Notes: generated from the sequence alone by a model not told the origin. DNA of 64,000 nucleotides from Sporosarcina sp. FSL K6-3457 (GCF_038007285.1 NZ_JBBOWX010000001.1:3489501-3553500); one strand, 5' to 3'. Shown: positions 17,084 to 26,111, numbered from the stretch's first letter. Numbers and translations: made by a program.

Positions 17084-19447
17084 ATGCTATCAATATTCAA
17101 ACGTTCAAATCAAACGAGCGAAAAACAACTTCGGAAATACCGAAAGATTGTTCAACAAATAAATAAATTAGAATCCACATACGAAGTGATGTCGGACGAA
17201 CAACTTACAAATATGACAGACATATTTAAAGAAAGAATCCAATCGGGCGAAACAGTTCAATCCATCACTCCAGATGCTTTCGCTGTTGTTCGTGAAGCTT
17301 CAAAAAGAATACTCAACATGCGTCATTTTGATGTACAGCTAATCGGTGGGCTCGTCCTAACAGAAGGTAACATCGCTGAAATGCCAACTGGTGAGGGTAA
17401 AACACTTGTTGCCTCCCTCCCTTCCTATGTGCGCGCACTCGAAGGAAAAGGTGTCCACGTCATTACTGTGAACGACTACCTTGCTAAGCGTGACTACGAA
17501 CAGATTGGACAAATTCATCGTTTTCTTGGTCTAACGGTTGGATTGAACGTACCGATGATGCAAGGACCTGCCAAACAAGCTGCCTATAATGCGGATATTA
17601 CGTACGGAGTCGGAACCGAATTTGGTTTTGATTATTTGCGTGATAATATGGCACAGCAAGTCGCACAACAAGTTCAGCGTCCCTACCATTTTGCCATCAT
17701 TGATGAAGTAGATAGTATACTCGTTGACGAAGCAAAGACACCGTTAATTGTAGCGGGTAAAATGCAAGCGGATGCGGATCTTCATTATATTGCTGCACGT
17801 CTTGCAAAACGCTTTAAACAAGGGGTCGATTTCGATTTCGATGATGAAACGAAAGCCACTTCACTAACCGATACGGGTATTGAAAAAGTTGAAAAAGCAT
17901 TTGGCATCGACAATTTATATGAGTTAGAACACCAAACGCTCTATCATTATATGATTCAAGCCGTTCGTGCTTATGTCATTTTTGAACGCGATGTTGACTA
18001 TATTGTACGAGAAGAAAAGATTGAACTCGTAGATATGTTCACAGGGCGCATCATGGACGGTCGTACACTTTCTGACGGCCTTCATCAGGCGATTGAAGCA
18101 AAAGAAGGTCTGCCTATCACTGATGAAAACAAAGCACAGGCGCAAATTACGATTCAAAACTATTTCCGCATGTACCCACAGCTTTGTGGGATGACTGGTA
18201 CTGCGAAAACGCAAGAAAAAGAATTCAATGAAGTGTACGGGATGACTGTTATTCAAATTCCAACAAACCGCCCACGCGCACGTATTGATTCACCTGACCA
18301 AGTCTATGAAACAATTGACCAAAAGTATAAGGCTATGGCACTAGAAGTCGCTGCACGCCACAAAAAGGGACAACCTGTCCTTGTTGGTACAACATCTATT
18401 TTACAATCAGAAAAAGTTGTCGAATACCTGAAAAAACATAAGCTTAACTTCAACTTACTCAATGCCAAAAGTGTTGAGCAAGAAGTGGAACTTATTTCTC
18501 AGGCTGGACAACTTGGACACATTACCGTTGCAACAAATATGGCAGGGCGCGGAACAGATATCGTACTTGGTGAAGGTGTCGAAGAAAATGGCGGGCTATT
18601 CGTACTCGGTACAGAAAAGCACGAAAATCGTCGCATCGATAACCAGCTCCGAGGTCGTTCAGGACGTCAAGGCGACCATGGTGAAAGCCGTTTCTTCTTA
18701 TCTCTAGAGGATGATATGTTTAAACGTTTTGCCAAAGAAGAAATTGAAAAGTTTCTCAAAAAGGTAATAACTGACGAAAATGGACTTGTCCAAAATCCAG
18801 AAGTTGATGAACTAACGGAACGCACACAACGGATTGTTGAAGGTGCTCACTATTCGATGCGAGAATACAACTTAAAACTTGACGATGTTATTAATGATCA
18901 ACGGGAAGTTGTCTATTCGTTGCGCGATAAAGTAATTGGCGGCGAAGGCGTTCTGGAACAGTTAAAAACGATGCTTACTGAAACAGTAGAATTTGTCGTT
19001 TACGATAGTTGTCCTGAGGAGGACACTTCTGATAACTGGGATTTCGAGCGGATTGAAAGAACGATGAATAGTCTACTGCTGGAGCCAATCGCTATTCCAC
19101 GCACACTTGAAAAAACATCGGACATTCTGAAATTTTATGAAGAGCCGCTAAATAATTTACTGGCCTATATTGATTCATTCGAAGAGAACGCACAGGTCAC
19201 CCAGATGATTCCACAAGTCATGCTAGCCCATATTGACACGATGTGGGTGAAGCACTTGGAAGTCATGACGCGCCTTAAAGAAGGTATTGGATTACGTTCT
19301 TATGGACAGGAAGACCCGATGCGTATTTACCAGCGTGAAGGACTCGAGTTATTCGGTCGTCATTACCAAAAATTACGTCGCAATATCGCTTCCGAAGTGA
19401 TCGGCTTTACAAAAATGCTTACAGAACAACAGGAGGTACAACAATGA
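17084..19447 (+). CDS. secA2: Accessory Sec translocase ATPase SecA2
   Basis: A 787-residue SecA-type motor that drives export of a specialised protein set. DEAD/helicase motifs are intact: Walker A MPTGEGKT (about residues 98-105), IIDEVDSILVDEAKTPLI (Walker B and motif II), GMTGTAKTQ, NMAGRGTDIVLG and QLRGRSGRQGD. The preprotein cross-linking domain lies between. It lacks the C-terminal zinc-binding tail of housekeeping SecA and is shorter, as SecA2 proteins are. ATG 17084 follows AAGGAG. Its stop overlaps the slaP start (ATGA-type coupling), matching the B. anthracis SecA2-SlaP pair that exports S-layer proteins. Confidence 0.92.
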   Translation: MLSIFKRSNQTSEKQLRKYRKIVQQINKLESTYEVMSDEQLTNMTDIFKERIQSGETVQSITPDAFAVVREASKRILNMRHFDVQLIGGLVLTEGNIAEMPTGEGKTLVASLPSYVRALEGKGVHVITVNDYLAKRDYEQIGQIHRFLGLTVGLNVPMMQGPAKQAAYNADITYGVGTEFGFDYLRDNMAQQVAQQVQRPYHFAIIDEVDSILVDEAKTPLIVAGKMQADADLHYIAARLAKRFKQGVDFDFDDETKATSLTDTGIEKVEKAFGIDNLYELEHQTLYHYMIQAVRAYVIFERDVDYIVREEKIELVDMFTGRIMDGRTLSDGLHQAIEAKEGLPITDENKAQAQITIQNYFRMYPQLCGMTGTAKTQEKEFNEVYGMTVIQIPTNRPRARIDSPDQVYETIDQKYKAMALEVAARHKKGQPVLVGTTSILQSEKVVEYLKKHKLNFNLLNAKSVEQEVELISQAGQLGHITVATNMAGRGTDIVLGEGVEENGGLFVLGTEKHENRRIDNQLRGRSGRQGDHGESRFFLSLEDDMFKRFAKEEIEKFLKKVITDENGLVQNPEVDELTERTQRIVEGAHYSMREYNLKLDDVINDQREVVYSLRDKVIGGEGVLEQLKTMLTETVEFVVYDSCPEEDTSDNWDFERIERTMNSLLLEPIAIPRTLEKTSDILKFYEEPLNNLLAYIDSFEENAQVTQMIPQVMLAHIDTMWVKHLEVMTRLKEGIGLRSYGQEDPMRIYQREGLELFGRHYQKLRRNIASEVIGFTKMLTEQQEVQQ

Positions 19448-20346
19448 AACTTTTCTCTTTTTTTAAACAAGCTGAAAAAAAAGGCTCAGATAGTACAGTC
19501 GGTTCTGATGAAATCATTGAAGGCGTAGATAAAACAACGAATACGGATGAGGTGGAAACAACACTCTCCCTTCACCCGGAATGGGATGTGCCACAGGAGC
19601 AGGATTATGTCTTCCGCTTCCTTTCCAATGAACTTGAACCACTTAAGCCAAACCAGATTTCCCTATCAGGGATCGACATTGACGTTGAACCAGCCAATGG
19701 TAGCTGGCTCGTTAAAGCATTTTTCCGTTCTTCACTGGATCAGGAAATTTCGGTTGGATCAGTCGAACTCATGCTACTTGATGCTGAAGGGAAAACACTT
19801 GCATCAGATGAATTCAACTTAGAAGAACTTGGTAATATTCCGGCCCGTAGTGCAAGACCATGGGTATTCGTCTTTACAAAAGAAAATATCTTTGCAGAAC
19901 AACCACCGACAGAAAACTGGAAATTAGCATTCAATGTCCAATCGATGGTGCCACATAAACTTGAATTGGACCAAGTATGGGAAGATGGTTTGACAGACGA
20001 GCAAAAAGAAGGACTTACGAAAGTAGTCGAAGGTCTCCCTAAATTGAAACCCCGTGAAGTAAATATTAGTGGGTTCCAAGTAAAACAGCAAGAAGATGGC
20101 GGCATAGCAGCTTCTGTTTTCATCCGAAATGGTCACTCAAAGCAAATTAATATCGAAAAGCTTCCCCTTGAACTAATCGATGCAGCTGGTGATCTTGTTG
20201 CGAGTGGCTCGTTTGCACTCAATCCGCTATCGGTAAAAGCAAACACATCTAAACCATGGACATTTATCTATCCACAGGAATTGATACAAAAGGCAGAACC
20301 AGACTTGTCCCGCTGGACAGTCCGTGTTCCACAGCAAAATGCTTAA
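19444..20346 (+). CDS. slaP: Accessory Sec system S-layer assembly protein SlaP
   Basis: A 300-residue protein without a signal peptide or membrane helix. It is built of two related beta-rich SLAP-type domains, about residues 38-155 and 170-298, each beginning HPEWD- or LELDQVWEDGL-like, with a central ISLSGIDIDVE / VNISGFQV strand and ending in a proline-tryptophan (RPWVFVF, KPWTFIY). In B. anthracis SlaP works with SecA2 to secrete S-layer proteins. The start codon overlaps the secA2 stop, after AGGAGGT. The cargo here is inferred to be S-layer or SLH proteins; no main S-layer gene is within the window. Confidence 0.85.
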   Translation: MKLFSFFKQAEKKGSDSTVGSDEIIEGVDKTTNTDEVETTLSLHPEWDVPQEQDYVFRFLSNELEPLKPNQISLSGIDIDVEPANGSWLVKAFFRSSLDQEISVGSVELMLLDAEGKTLASDEFNLEELGNIPARSARPWVFVFTKENIFAEQPPTENWKLAFNVQSMVPHKLELDQVWEDGLTDEQKEGLTKVVEGLPKLKPREVNISGFQVKQQEDGGIAASVFIRNGHSKQINIEKLPLELIDAAGDLVASGSFALNPLSVKANTSKPWTFIYPQELIQKAEPDLSRWTVRVPQQNA

Positions 20347-20349
20347 TTA

Positions 20350-20408
20350 GACAAACAAAAGGCTCCATACTAAGTCCGAACACCGACTTAGTATGGAGCC
20401 TTTTGTCT
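20350..20408 (+). terminator. Strong bidirectional-looking terminator after slaP
   Basis: Arms of about 20 bp, perfectly paired (AAAAGGCTCCATACTAAGTC and its complement), with an 8-base loop. The right arm ends in TTTTGTC. Confidence 0.88.
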
Positions 20409-20437
20409 AATCATTTCCTTCACTATCTTTATAAAGA

Positions 20438-20475
20438 TTAAAACACCGAGTCTCCCTTATAGGACACCCGGTGTT
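20438..20475 (-). terminator. Terminator of the NlpC/P60 gene
   Basis: AACACCG and CGGTGTT with inner GTCTCC/GGACAC partial pairing, followed on the minus strand by TTTTAATC, just past the stop at 20491. Confidence 0.75.
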
Positions 20476-20490
20476 GTGCATATTATTATT

Positions 20491-20976
20491 TTAGTTAGCT
20501 GAAGCAACTGAATTTAAGACACGTTTAGCGCCTATGTAACGGTCGCCCCAATAGTAAGGGTCATTTAACTTATCTACCCGTACACCTTTTGAAGTTGAAG
20601 CATGTGCGAATTCACCATCACCTATGTATATACCTACATGTGAAACACCTTTACCTGTTGTATTGAAAAATACAAGGTCGCCTACTTCTAAATCTGCTTT
20701 GTTAACAGCTACTCCTGATCCGTACATACCGGATGAAGAACGTGCAAGACTAACGCCATGTTCTTTGAAAACGTAACTAACATAGCCTGAGCAGTCAAAG
20801 CCGCTTGTAGTTGTACCACCATAGCTGTACTTAACACCTATTAAACTTGTAGCGGTTTTCGTAATGTCGGCTGATACTGATGAAGCTTCAGCCTGTCCAG
20901 TGAAAGAAACGGCGAATAACAGAAATGTCATTGCAATAATTACAATTGATTTTTGCGTCTTAACTATAAGCTTCAT
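20491..20976 (-). CDS. Secreted NlpC/P60 peptidoglycan hydrolase
   Basis: A 161-residue exported D,L-endopeptidase that cleaves wall peptide stems. A signal peptide (residues about 1-31, ending near AEASS) leads straight into the NlpC/P60 domain with catalytic Cys in GFDCSGYVSYVF, His in VSHVGIYIGDGEFAHAS and a third polar residue in the following strand. There is no binding domain, which is unusually short for the family. ATG 20976 has GGGGGA five bases upstream; a TTG at 20988 is possible but less likely. It stands alone with its own terminator. Confidence 0.9.
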   Translation of the reverse strand: MKLIVKTQKSIVIIAMTFLLFAVSFTGQAEASSVSADITKTATSLIGVKYSYGGTTTSGFDCSGYVSYVFKEHGVSLARSSSGMYGSGVAVNKADLEVGDLVFFNTTGKGVSHVGIYIGDGEFAHASTSKGVRVDKLNDPYYWGDRYIGAKRVLNSVASAN

Positions 20977-21186
20977 ATGTTCCCCCAATGGATTATTTTA
21001 TCTGAAAAACTATCTGAAACAACCTTAACATGTTTTAAACACTCTCTACATTACATTCCTGTAACAAATCCGTTACATAACATGTCATTAATCTACATTA
21101 TGAAATATAATTGTCTTACTAGTGGTTTATAGTGATAGAAAAAGGGAATATAAGAAGAAGGACAGAGTAAAATGGAGGCGGGTGAA

Positions 21187-21435
21187 GTGAAAGAGGTCTT
21201 TCATGAAACATACGGCCTGACTGGATTGATAACGAATGGTCATTTTGAAGCATTTAGTGAATGGCGACACCCACTAAACAGATACTTCAAAAGTGACCAT
21301 TTCGATCCAGCTGCCGGAGATTATGAACCTATCCAAAGAGACAAACAAAGAACACGAATTGAAGGTAAACAGTGCACAACGACACTTGTCTGGATTCATG
21401 ATTCACACGAAAAAGAGGAGCATAAACAGTTATAG
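21187..21435 (+). CDS. Small hypothetical protein (82 residues)
   Basis: A short charged protein, MKEVFHETYGLTGLIT at the N-terminus, rich in His, Glu, Lys and Arg, with no signal peptide or membrane helix. I do not recognise it. Reasons to believe it is coding: GGAGG lies eight bases upstream of GTG 21187, and a strong terminator follows the stop by 30 bases. The frame continues upstream to ATG 21172, but that lacks spacing. The sequence seems to hold two parts, a hydrophobic segment (about 8-20) and a charged tail. It lies alone between the NlpC gene and the oxidase operon. Confidence 0.5.
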   Translation: MKEVFHETYGLTGLITNGHFEAFSEWRHPLNRYFKSDHFDPAAGDYEPIQRDKQRTRIEGKQCTTTLVWIHDSHEKEEHKQL

Positions 21436-21464
21436 GCGCTGCCACTACACTTCTATTATATATA

Positions 21465-21500
21465 CAAAACCGCATTCCACCCAGGGAATGCGGTTTTCTT
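21465..21500 (+). terminator. Terminator after the 82-residue ORF
   Basis: AAAACCGCATTCC / GGAATGCGGTTTT stem with a 6-base loop and a T-rich tail. Confidence 0.85.
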
Positions 21501-21662
21501 ATGATTCGTACTATTATGTCGGAACTATGAAGAGGGGGTGAACAAACTGTGAACATTCTCCACATTCCATTAGACATAGGGTTTTCCCTAATTCCCGTAT
21601 TTCACCATTTGACTATGATAAAAGTATGACGAACTACTTCATCATGAAGAGGGGGTGTAACA

Positions 21663-21809
21663 ATGGGGAAAGGAACTCCAAAGCAACAACAGTCCAGTCA
21701 TAGTGAATCTGAAGTTAGTTTGAAAGGAACTTTTATTGCTGTCATGTTAATAGGTGTCTTCATTCTTGTATCTTGGTTCGGGCTGTACGCACTATTTCTA
21801 TCTAGATAA
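21663..21809 (+). CDS. Cytochrome c oxidase subunit 2A (CoxIIa) small protein
   Basis: A 48-residue protein: a polar N-terminus rich in Gln and Ser (MGKGTPKQQQSSHS), then a single transmembrane helix (about residues 22-45, AVMLIGVFILVSWFGLYALF). Length, layout and position directly upstream of subunit II match the CoxIIa family of ba3-type oxidases, where the helix replaces a missing helix of subunit II. GAGGGGG lies about seven bases before ATG 21663, and the next gene starts 23 bases after the stop. It is short enough to be missed by routine gene calling. Confidence 0.85.
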   Translation: MGKGTPKQQQSSHSESEVSLKGTFIAVMLIGVFILVSWFGLYALFLSR

Positions 21810-21832
21810 TGACTATGTCAGGAGGGTAACGC

Positions 21833-22336
21833 ATGCATTTACACAAGTATGAAAAAATTTGGCTTACTTTCGGAGTAGGTTCACTCGCACTATTTTTGGC
21901 TATTATAGGATTTGCCGCATTCTGGAAAGGCACACATCCACAAAGCCATTTCGAAAAAATTGATCCGCAGAATGTCGAGGCACATGATGCTTTTAAGCCC
22001 GAAAACCTCGGTCTTCATGAAGTAGCAGACGGTAAATATATCGTCAATATCGTTGCTTCTGCATTTAACTATAATATGGGAGTCGATGCAGACGGTAACG
22101 CTGTTAAAACGATTCGCGTACCAAAAGGATCTTCTGTCCTCTATCAAATCACAACAACAGATGTTGTACATGGCTTTAATGTTGCTGGTACAAACGTCAA
22201 TATGATGGTCGAACCGGGACATATAAGCCGCTATGAGGCTGTTGCGAAAAATGCCGGTGAATTCACGATTGTTTGTAACGAATACTGCGGCATCGGTCAC
22301 CACCTGATGTACGGAACAGTGGAGGTGTATGAGTAA
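21833..22336 (+). CDS. cbaB: ba3-type cytochrome c oxidase subunit II
   Basis: A 167-residue subunit with one N-terminal membrane helix (about 11-33) and a cupredoxin domain outside the membrane that holds the dinuclear CuA centre. CuA ligands are visible: His in DVVHGFNV and the CNEYCGIGHHLM motif (two Cys, Glu carbonyl, His, Met). The single N-terminal helix is the ba3 form; ordinary subunit II has two. It receives electrons from cytochrome c. AGGAGG precedes ATG 21833. The stop TAA overlaps the subunit I ATG by one base. Confidence 0.93.
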   Translation: MHLHKYEKIWLTFGVGSLALFLAIIGFAAFWKGTHPQSHFEKIDPQNVEAHDAFKPENLGLHEVADGKYIVNIVASAFNYNMGVDADGNAVKTIRVPKGSSVLYQITTTDVVHGFNVAGTNVNMMVEPGHISRYEAVAKNAGEFTIVCNEYCGIGHHLMYGTVEVYE

Positions 22337-23991
22337 TGGCAACAACGGAATTAAAACTATCTAAAAAAGAATCTAAGTTATACATGTCCTTTATGTACGT
22401 TACGTATACAGCATTGCTCATCGGTGGTTTAATGGGGCTCTTACAAACATTCGTCCGCTCCGGTAAGTATACATTACCATTCAATATCGATTACTATACT
22501 ATTCTAACTGTACACGGCGTCATTCTCGGTCTTGTTCTTACAACGTTTTTCATCATCGGCTTCCAATTCTCACTTATGGGGAAAACAGTTGGTATTTCCA
22601 ACAAGCAGATGAAGGTTGCATGGTTCTCCTTCTGGATAATGGTTATCGGAACAGTTATGGCTGCTACTACGATTCTTGTTGGTGAGGCTTCTGTTCTATA
22701 CACATTTTATGCACCACTACGTGCACATCCAGCGTTTTATATTGGCCTTGCACTTGTGATTGTAGGTAGCTGGGTTGCGGCATTCGTCAACTTCCGCCAG
22801 CTTTATGTATGGAAAAAAGCACATAAAGGTGAAAAATCACCTTTGCTTGCATTTATGGTTACCATCAATATGATTATGTGGTTCATCGCTTCTCTTGGGG
22901 TTGCATCATCAGTTCTAATCCAGTTCATTCCATGGTCACTCGGCTACTCTGAAACGATTAATGTCTTATTAAGCCGTACATTGTTCTGGTATTTCGGACA
23001 CCCACTTGTCTATTTCTGGTTGCTTCCTGCTTATATGGCTTGGTATGCAATTATCCCAAAAATTATCGGTGGAAAGTTATTCAGTGATTCACTTGCTCGA
23101 TTAGCTTTTATTCTATTACTAATGTTCTCAATTCCGGTAGGATTCCACCATCAGCTCACCGAACCTGGTATCGATCCTACGTGGAAATTCATCCAAGTTG
23201 TCTTGACATTTATGGTGATCATTCCATCACTTATGACTGCGTTCTCCATTTTCGCTACATTTGAAGAAACGGGTCGTAAAAAAGGATTTACTAGTCTTTT
23301 TGGCTGGTTTAAGAAATTACCGTGGAAAGATGTACGTTTTCTTGCTCCATTCATCGGAATGGTTGCATTCATTCCAGGTGGTGCGGGCGGTATTGTCAAT
23401 GCATCCTATCAAATGAATGCACTTATCCATAATACAATTTGGGTAACAGGTCACTTCCACTTAACTGCGGCAACAACAGTTATTTTAACATTTTTCGGAA
23501 TTACGTACTGGCTTGTTCCACATTTAACAGGCAGAAGACTAACGCCGAAGTTAAATAAACTCGGAATTATTCAGACATTTGTTTGGACAATTGGTATGAC
23601 GATTATGTCTACTTCTATGCATATCCAGGGATTGCTAGGCGGACCACGTCGTTCTAATTTTTCCGAATATGCTGGCGGCGAACAGGTAGCCACTTGGATT
23701 AGTTATCAAGTTTCACAAGCAGTTGGCGGAACAATTCTTTTCATCGGTATTCTCTTGATGATTCACATTTTTATCCAACTCACATTCTTTGCACCACGTG
23801 GCGTTGAAGAATATCCGATTGCACAAGAATCAGAAGATGCACAACCTACACCGAAGTTTCTTGAAAACTGGTATTTATGGATTGGTATTACGATTGCGCT
23901 TATCTTGTTCGCATACACAATTCCAGTTATCGATATTCTGAAATATTCACCCCCAGGCTCAATTCCATTCGATTGGCCGATTGGTAGGTAA
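22336..23991 (+). CDS. cbaA: ba3-type (b(o/a)3) cytochrome c oxidase subunit I
   Basis: A 551-residue, roughly 13-helix catalytic subunit that reduces oxygen to water and pumps protons. Ligands are visible: His in TVHGVILGLV (low-spin haem), His and Tyr in FGHPLVYFWLLPAY (CuB and cross-linked tyrosine), HHQ (CuB) and TGHFHLT (haems). The active-site pattern is that of B-type oxidases, which keep high oxygen affinity. One-base overlap with cbaB shows tight coupling. The stop codon lies 15 bases before the element at 24006, which occupies the place of a normal terminator. Confidence 0.95.
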   Translation: MATTELKLSKKESKLYMSFMYVTYTALLIGGLMGLLQTFVRSGKYTLPFNIDYYTILTVHGVILGLVLTTFFIIGFQFSLMGKTVGISNKQMKVAWFSFWIMVIGTVMAATTILVGEASVLYTFYAPLRAHPAFYIGLALVIVGSWVAAFVNFRQLYVWKKAHKGEKSPLLAFMVTINMIMWFIASLGVASSVLIQFIPWSLGYSETINVLLSRTLFWYFGHPLVYFWLLPAYMAWYAIIPKIIGGKLFSDSLARLAFILLLMFSIPVGFHHQLTEPGIDPTWKFIQVVLTFMVIIPSLMTAFSIFATFEETGRKKGFTSLFGWFKKLPWKDVRFLAPFIGMVAFIPGGAGGIVNASYQMNALIHNTIWVTGHFHLTAATTVILTFFGITYWLVPHLTGRRLTPKLNKLGIIQTFVWTIGMTIMSTSMHIQGLLGGPRRSNFSEYAGGEQVATWISYQVSQAVGGTILFIGILLMIHIFIQLTFFAPRGVEEYPIAQESEDAQPTPKFLENWYLWIGITIALILFAYTIPVIDILKYSPPGSIPFDWPIGR

Positions 23992-24005
23992 CTATTTCAA
24001 CAGGT

Positions 24006-24695
24006 ACGCCTGTTGATTAACCAAGCTTAATCAAATACTAGATGTTCTATGTTCAGTCGCATTTGGTTTTGCTTTGGATTGAACGACTTCTAAACAATTA
24101 CCGGGATGTTTTATGTATAGGGATGCGACTTCACCGCATCCCTATACATTTTTTTCGGTAATCATATGGTGGTCGTTCATCCGTCGCTCACGAAAAACAC
24201 TTGTACACGAAGTGCTAATGTTTTTGCGAATGAGGGAATAGAGGGACTTCTTAACTGGAGAAGGCCGCCAAAGATACAATTTTGGCGACCTAAGCTTTTA
24301 CCATGGTCTCTTCTATTATTATTTTAGGTGTGTCATTTTCTATAAGGCTCGCTAAAAGTAAAGCAGGGATAACTTGTATAATGTGCAAGTGTGCCCGAAA
24401 TTGCATCTTCGGGCACTTACACACTATAGAAAGTCATCTATTCTTTTCTTTCCAAGCAACTGCATTTATCACTTAAACATTGCAGGTACGCGACAGGTAA
24501 CTATTCAGAACAAGATGACCGAAAAAGGGGTGGCGAGGAATGACGAAGTCATTTCTCACTACCCCCATTCTTCCTCGGTAATTATGTCTTGAATAGTTAG
24601 CCGAAAGCGAACCGGAAATGACCTAGTAAAAAAGGGAGTTTTCAAGTCTTTGTTTGTCTGTGATGTATTCAAGTAAAGGTTCTATCAATAGACGT
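24006..24695 (+). repeat. Hairpin-rich ORF-free element with terminal inverted repeats, copy B
   Basis: A 690-bp element homologous, in opposite orientation, to 10089-10784. Left end ACGCCTGTTGATTAACCA (24006-24023); right end, as reverse complement, ACGTCTATTGATAGAACC (24678-24695), a decayed match. Hairpins: 24113-24149 (15-bp ATGTATAGGGATGCG stem, identical in copy A) inside arms 24078-24103 / 24156-24180; 24243-24266 (CTTCT/AGAAG); 24266-24287; 24391-24416 (GTGCCCGAA/TTCGGGCAC); 24527-24565 (18-bp stem, 3-base loop) enclosed by GGTAACTATTC / GAATAGTTAGCC. It fills the space between the convergent cbaA and malic enzyme genes. No convincing coding frame. Confidence 0.8.
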
Positions 24696-24706
24696 GGTAA
24701 AAAGGA

Positions 24707-26023
24707 TTAATTACCGTCGTTCGCTACACGCTCCACTGCTGCTGCTACGTTTTGGTGGACGTTCGGGTCAAGTGGGTGCGGAACAAGATCGCCCGGCTTT
24801 GTACTATCGACGATAGCTAGTGCTGCTGCAATCAGCATTGGGTAAGTGATTTCTTTCGCATAGGCATTGAGGGCACCCCGGAAAATACCTGGGAAGCCTA
24901 GAATATTATTGACCAAACGACCATCTGCTGCAAATGCTGCGCCTGCTTTCAGCGCCTCTTCTGGTGTAATTTCAGCATTCGGATTAGATAATGCCAGGAT
25001 AATCTGTCCTTTACGTACCATTTCTGGCTTGATAAGCCCGGCAACACCTGTTGTCGCCACAATAATATCGCATGTCTTCATGAGTTCGTCTAACGAATCT
25101 AAGACGGTTCCACCATGTTGAACCAGTCGCTCGCATGCTTCTACATTGCGGTCAATACCGCGCATCTCTTTCACACCGTAAGCCATGAGCATACGGCTGA
25201 TAGCAAGTCCAGCGGCACCTAAACCAATTTGTCCAACAACCGAATCAGCAAGCTCCACGCCTGATTGCTTACAAGCAGATAGGACAGAAGCCAGTGTCAC
25301 GACAGCCGTACCATGCTGGTCATCATGCATAACTGGAATAGACAGCTCAGCTTTCAAGCGTTCTTCAATCTCAAAGCAATGTGGTGATCCAATGTCTTCA
25401 AGTAAAATGCCACCAAAGCTTTTATGGATATGCTTCACTGTTTCAACAACCTGATCGGGATCACTTGTATCCAGTAAAATTGGAATGCCACTTATACCCG
25501 CAAATTGATCGAATAAGACAGCCTTACCTTCCATGACTGGCATGCCCGCTACTGGTCCGATATTACCAAGACCTAGAATTGCAGTCCCATCTGTCACAAT
25601 CGCAACAGTATTTGAAATGCCCGTAAAGTATCTTGCTTGCTCTGGATCGTTCTTAATGACTTCACAAACGTTTGCAACGCCTGGTGTATAGACGCGGCGT
25701 AAATCTCCCAATGAACGGATTTCAAATCGCCCTTTCATATGGATTTTACCGCCCTCATGCGCTTGCAAGACATCATCTGTCACAGCGTGAACACTGATTC
25801 CTTCTCCTATCTCATTTATCGCCTCAACGATTGTCAACAAATGCCTTTCATTCAAACATTGAACGGCAATATCACGTATTGTTGATAATGTTCCTACCTT
25901 AATCGTCTGGATATCCCCTATATCACCTTCTAATTGACCAATCGCCATGGCCACCTTGGCAAAATTGCCCGGCACTGAAGGCGTTTCAATAATAAGATTA
26001 CGCATAAATTGAACTTGTTCCAC
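24707..26023 (-). CDS. NAD(P)-dependent malic enzyme (YtsJ type)
   Basis: A 438-residue cytoplasmic enzyme that oxidatively decarboxylates malate to pyruvate and CO2. An N-terminal ACT-like region (about 1-85) is followed by the malic domain with [39 protein letters not shown] (shown in short motifs [15 protein letters not shown] and MEGKAVLF), the metal/acid site EDIG and [11 protein letters not shown], and an NAD-binding Rossmann domain with [16 protein letters not shown]. The extra ACT-like part recalls B. subtilis YtsJ. The frame is open to ATG 26053, but GGGAGG ten bases upstream favours GTG 26023. The stop is 12 bases from the element's right end. Confidence 0.9.
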   Translation of the reverse strand: MEQVQFMRNLIIETPSVPGNFAKVAMAIGQLEGDIGDIQTIKVGTLSTIRDIAVQCLNERHLLTIVEAINEIGEGISVHAVTDDVLQAHEGGKIHMKGRFEIRSLGDLRRVYTPGVANVCEVIKNDPEQARYFTGISNTVAIVTDGTAILGLGNIGPVAGMPVMEGKAVLFDQFAGISGIPILLDTSDPDQVVETVKHIHKSFGGILLEDIGSPHCFEIEERLKAELSIPVMHDDQHGTAVVTLASVLSACKQSGVELADSVVGQIGLGAAGLAISRMLMAYGVKEMRGIDRNVEACERLVQHGGTVLDSLDELMKTCDIIVATTGVAGLIKPEMVRKGQIILALSNPNAEITPEEALKAGAAFAADGRLVNNILGFPGIFRGALNAYAKEITYPMLIAAALAIVDSTKPGDLVPHPLDPNVHQNVAAAVERVANDGN

Positions 26024-26111
26024 TGTCAAAAAACCTCCCATTGAATTCCTCATTTACTATTTTACACATAGTATGTTACCCGGACAACCCATCTAATCTA
26101 GATATATTGAA

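Noticed and set aside
24374-24592. Plus-strand ORF inside copy B
   Set aside because: Same reason as for the copy A frame; also stops at different points and has no start signals.
24006-24695. Group II intron, OLE RNA or IS identity for the element
   Set aside because: No domain V-like hairpin, no intron-type 5' end, no OLE partner gene and no transposase frame were seen. The element was left unassigned.
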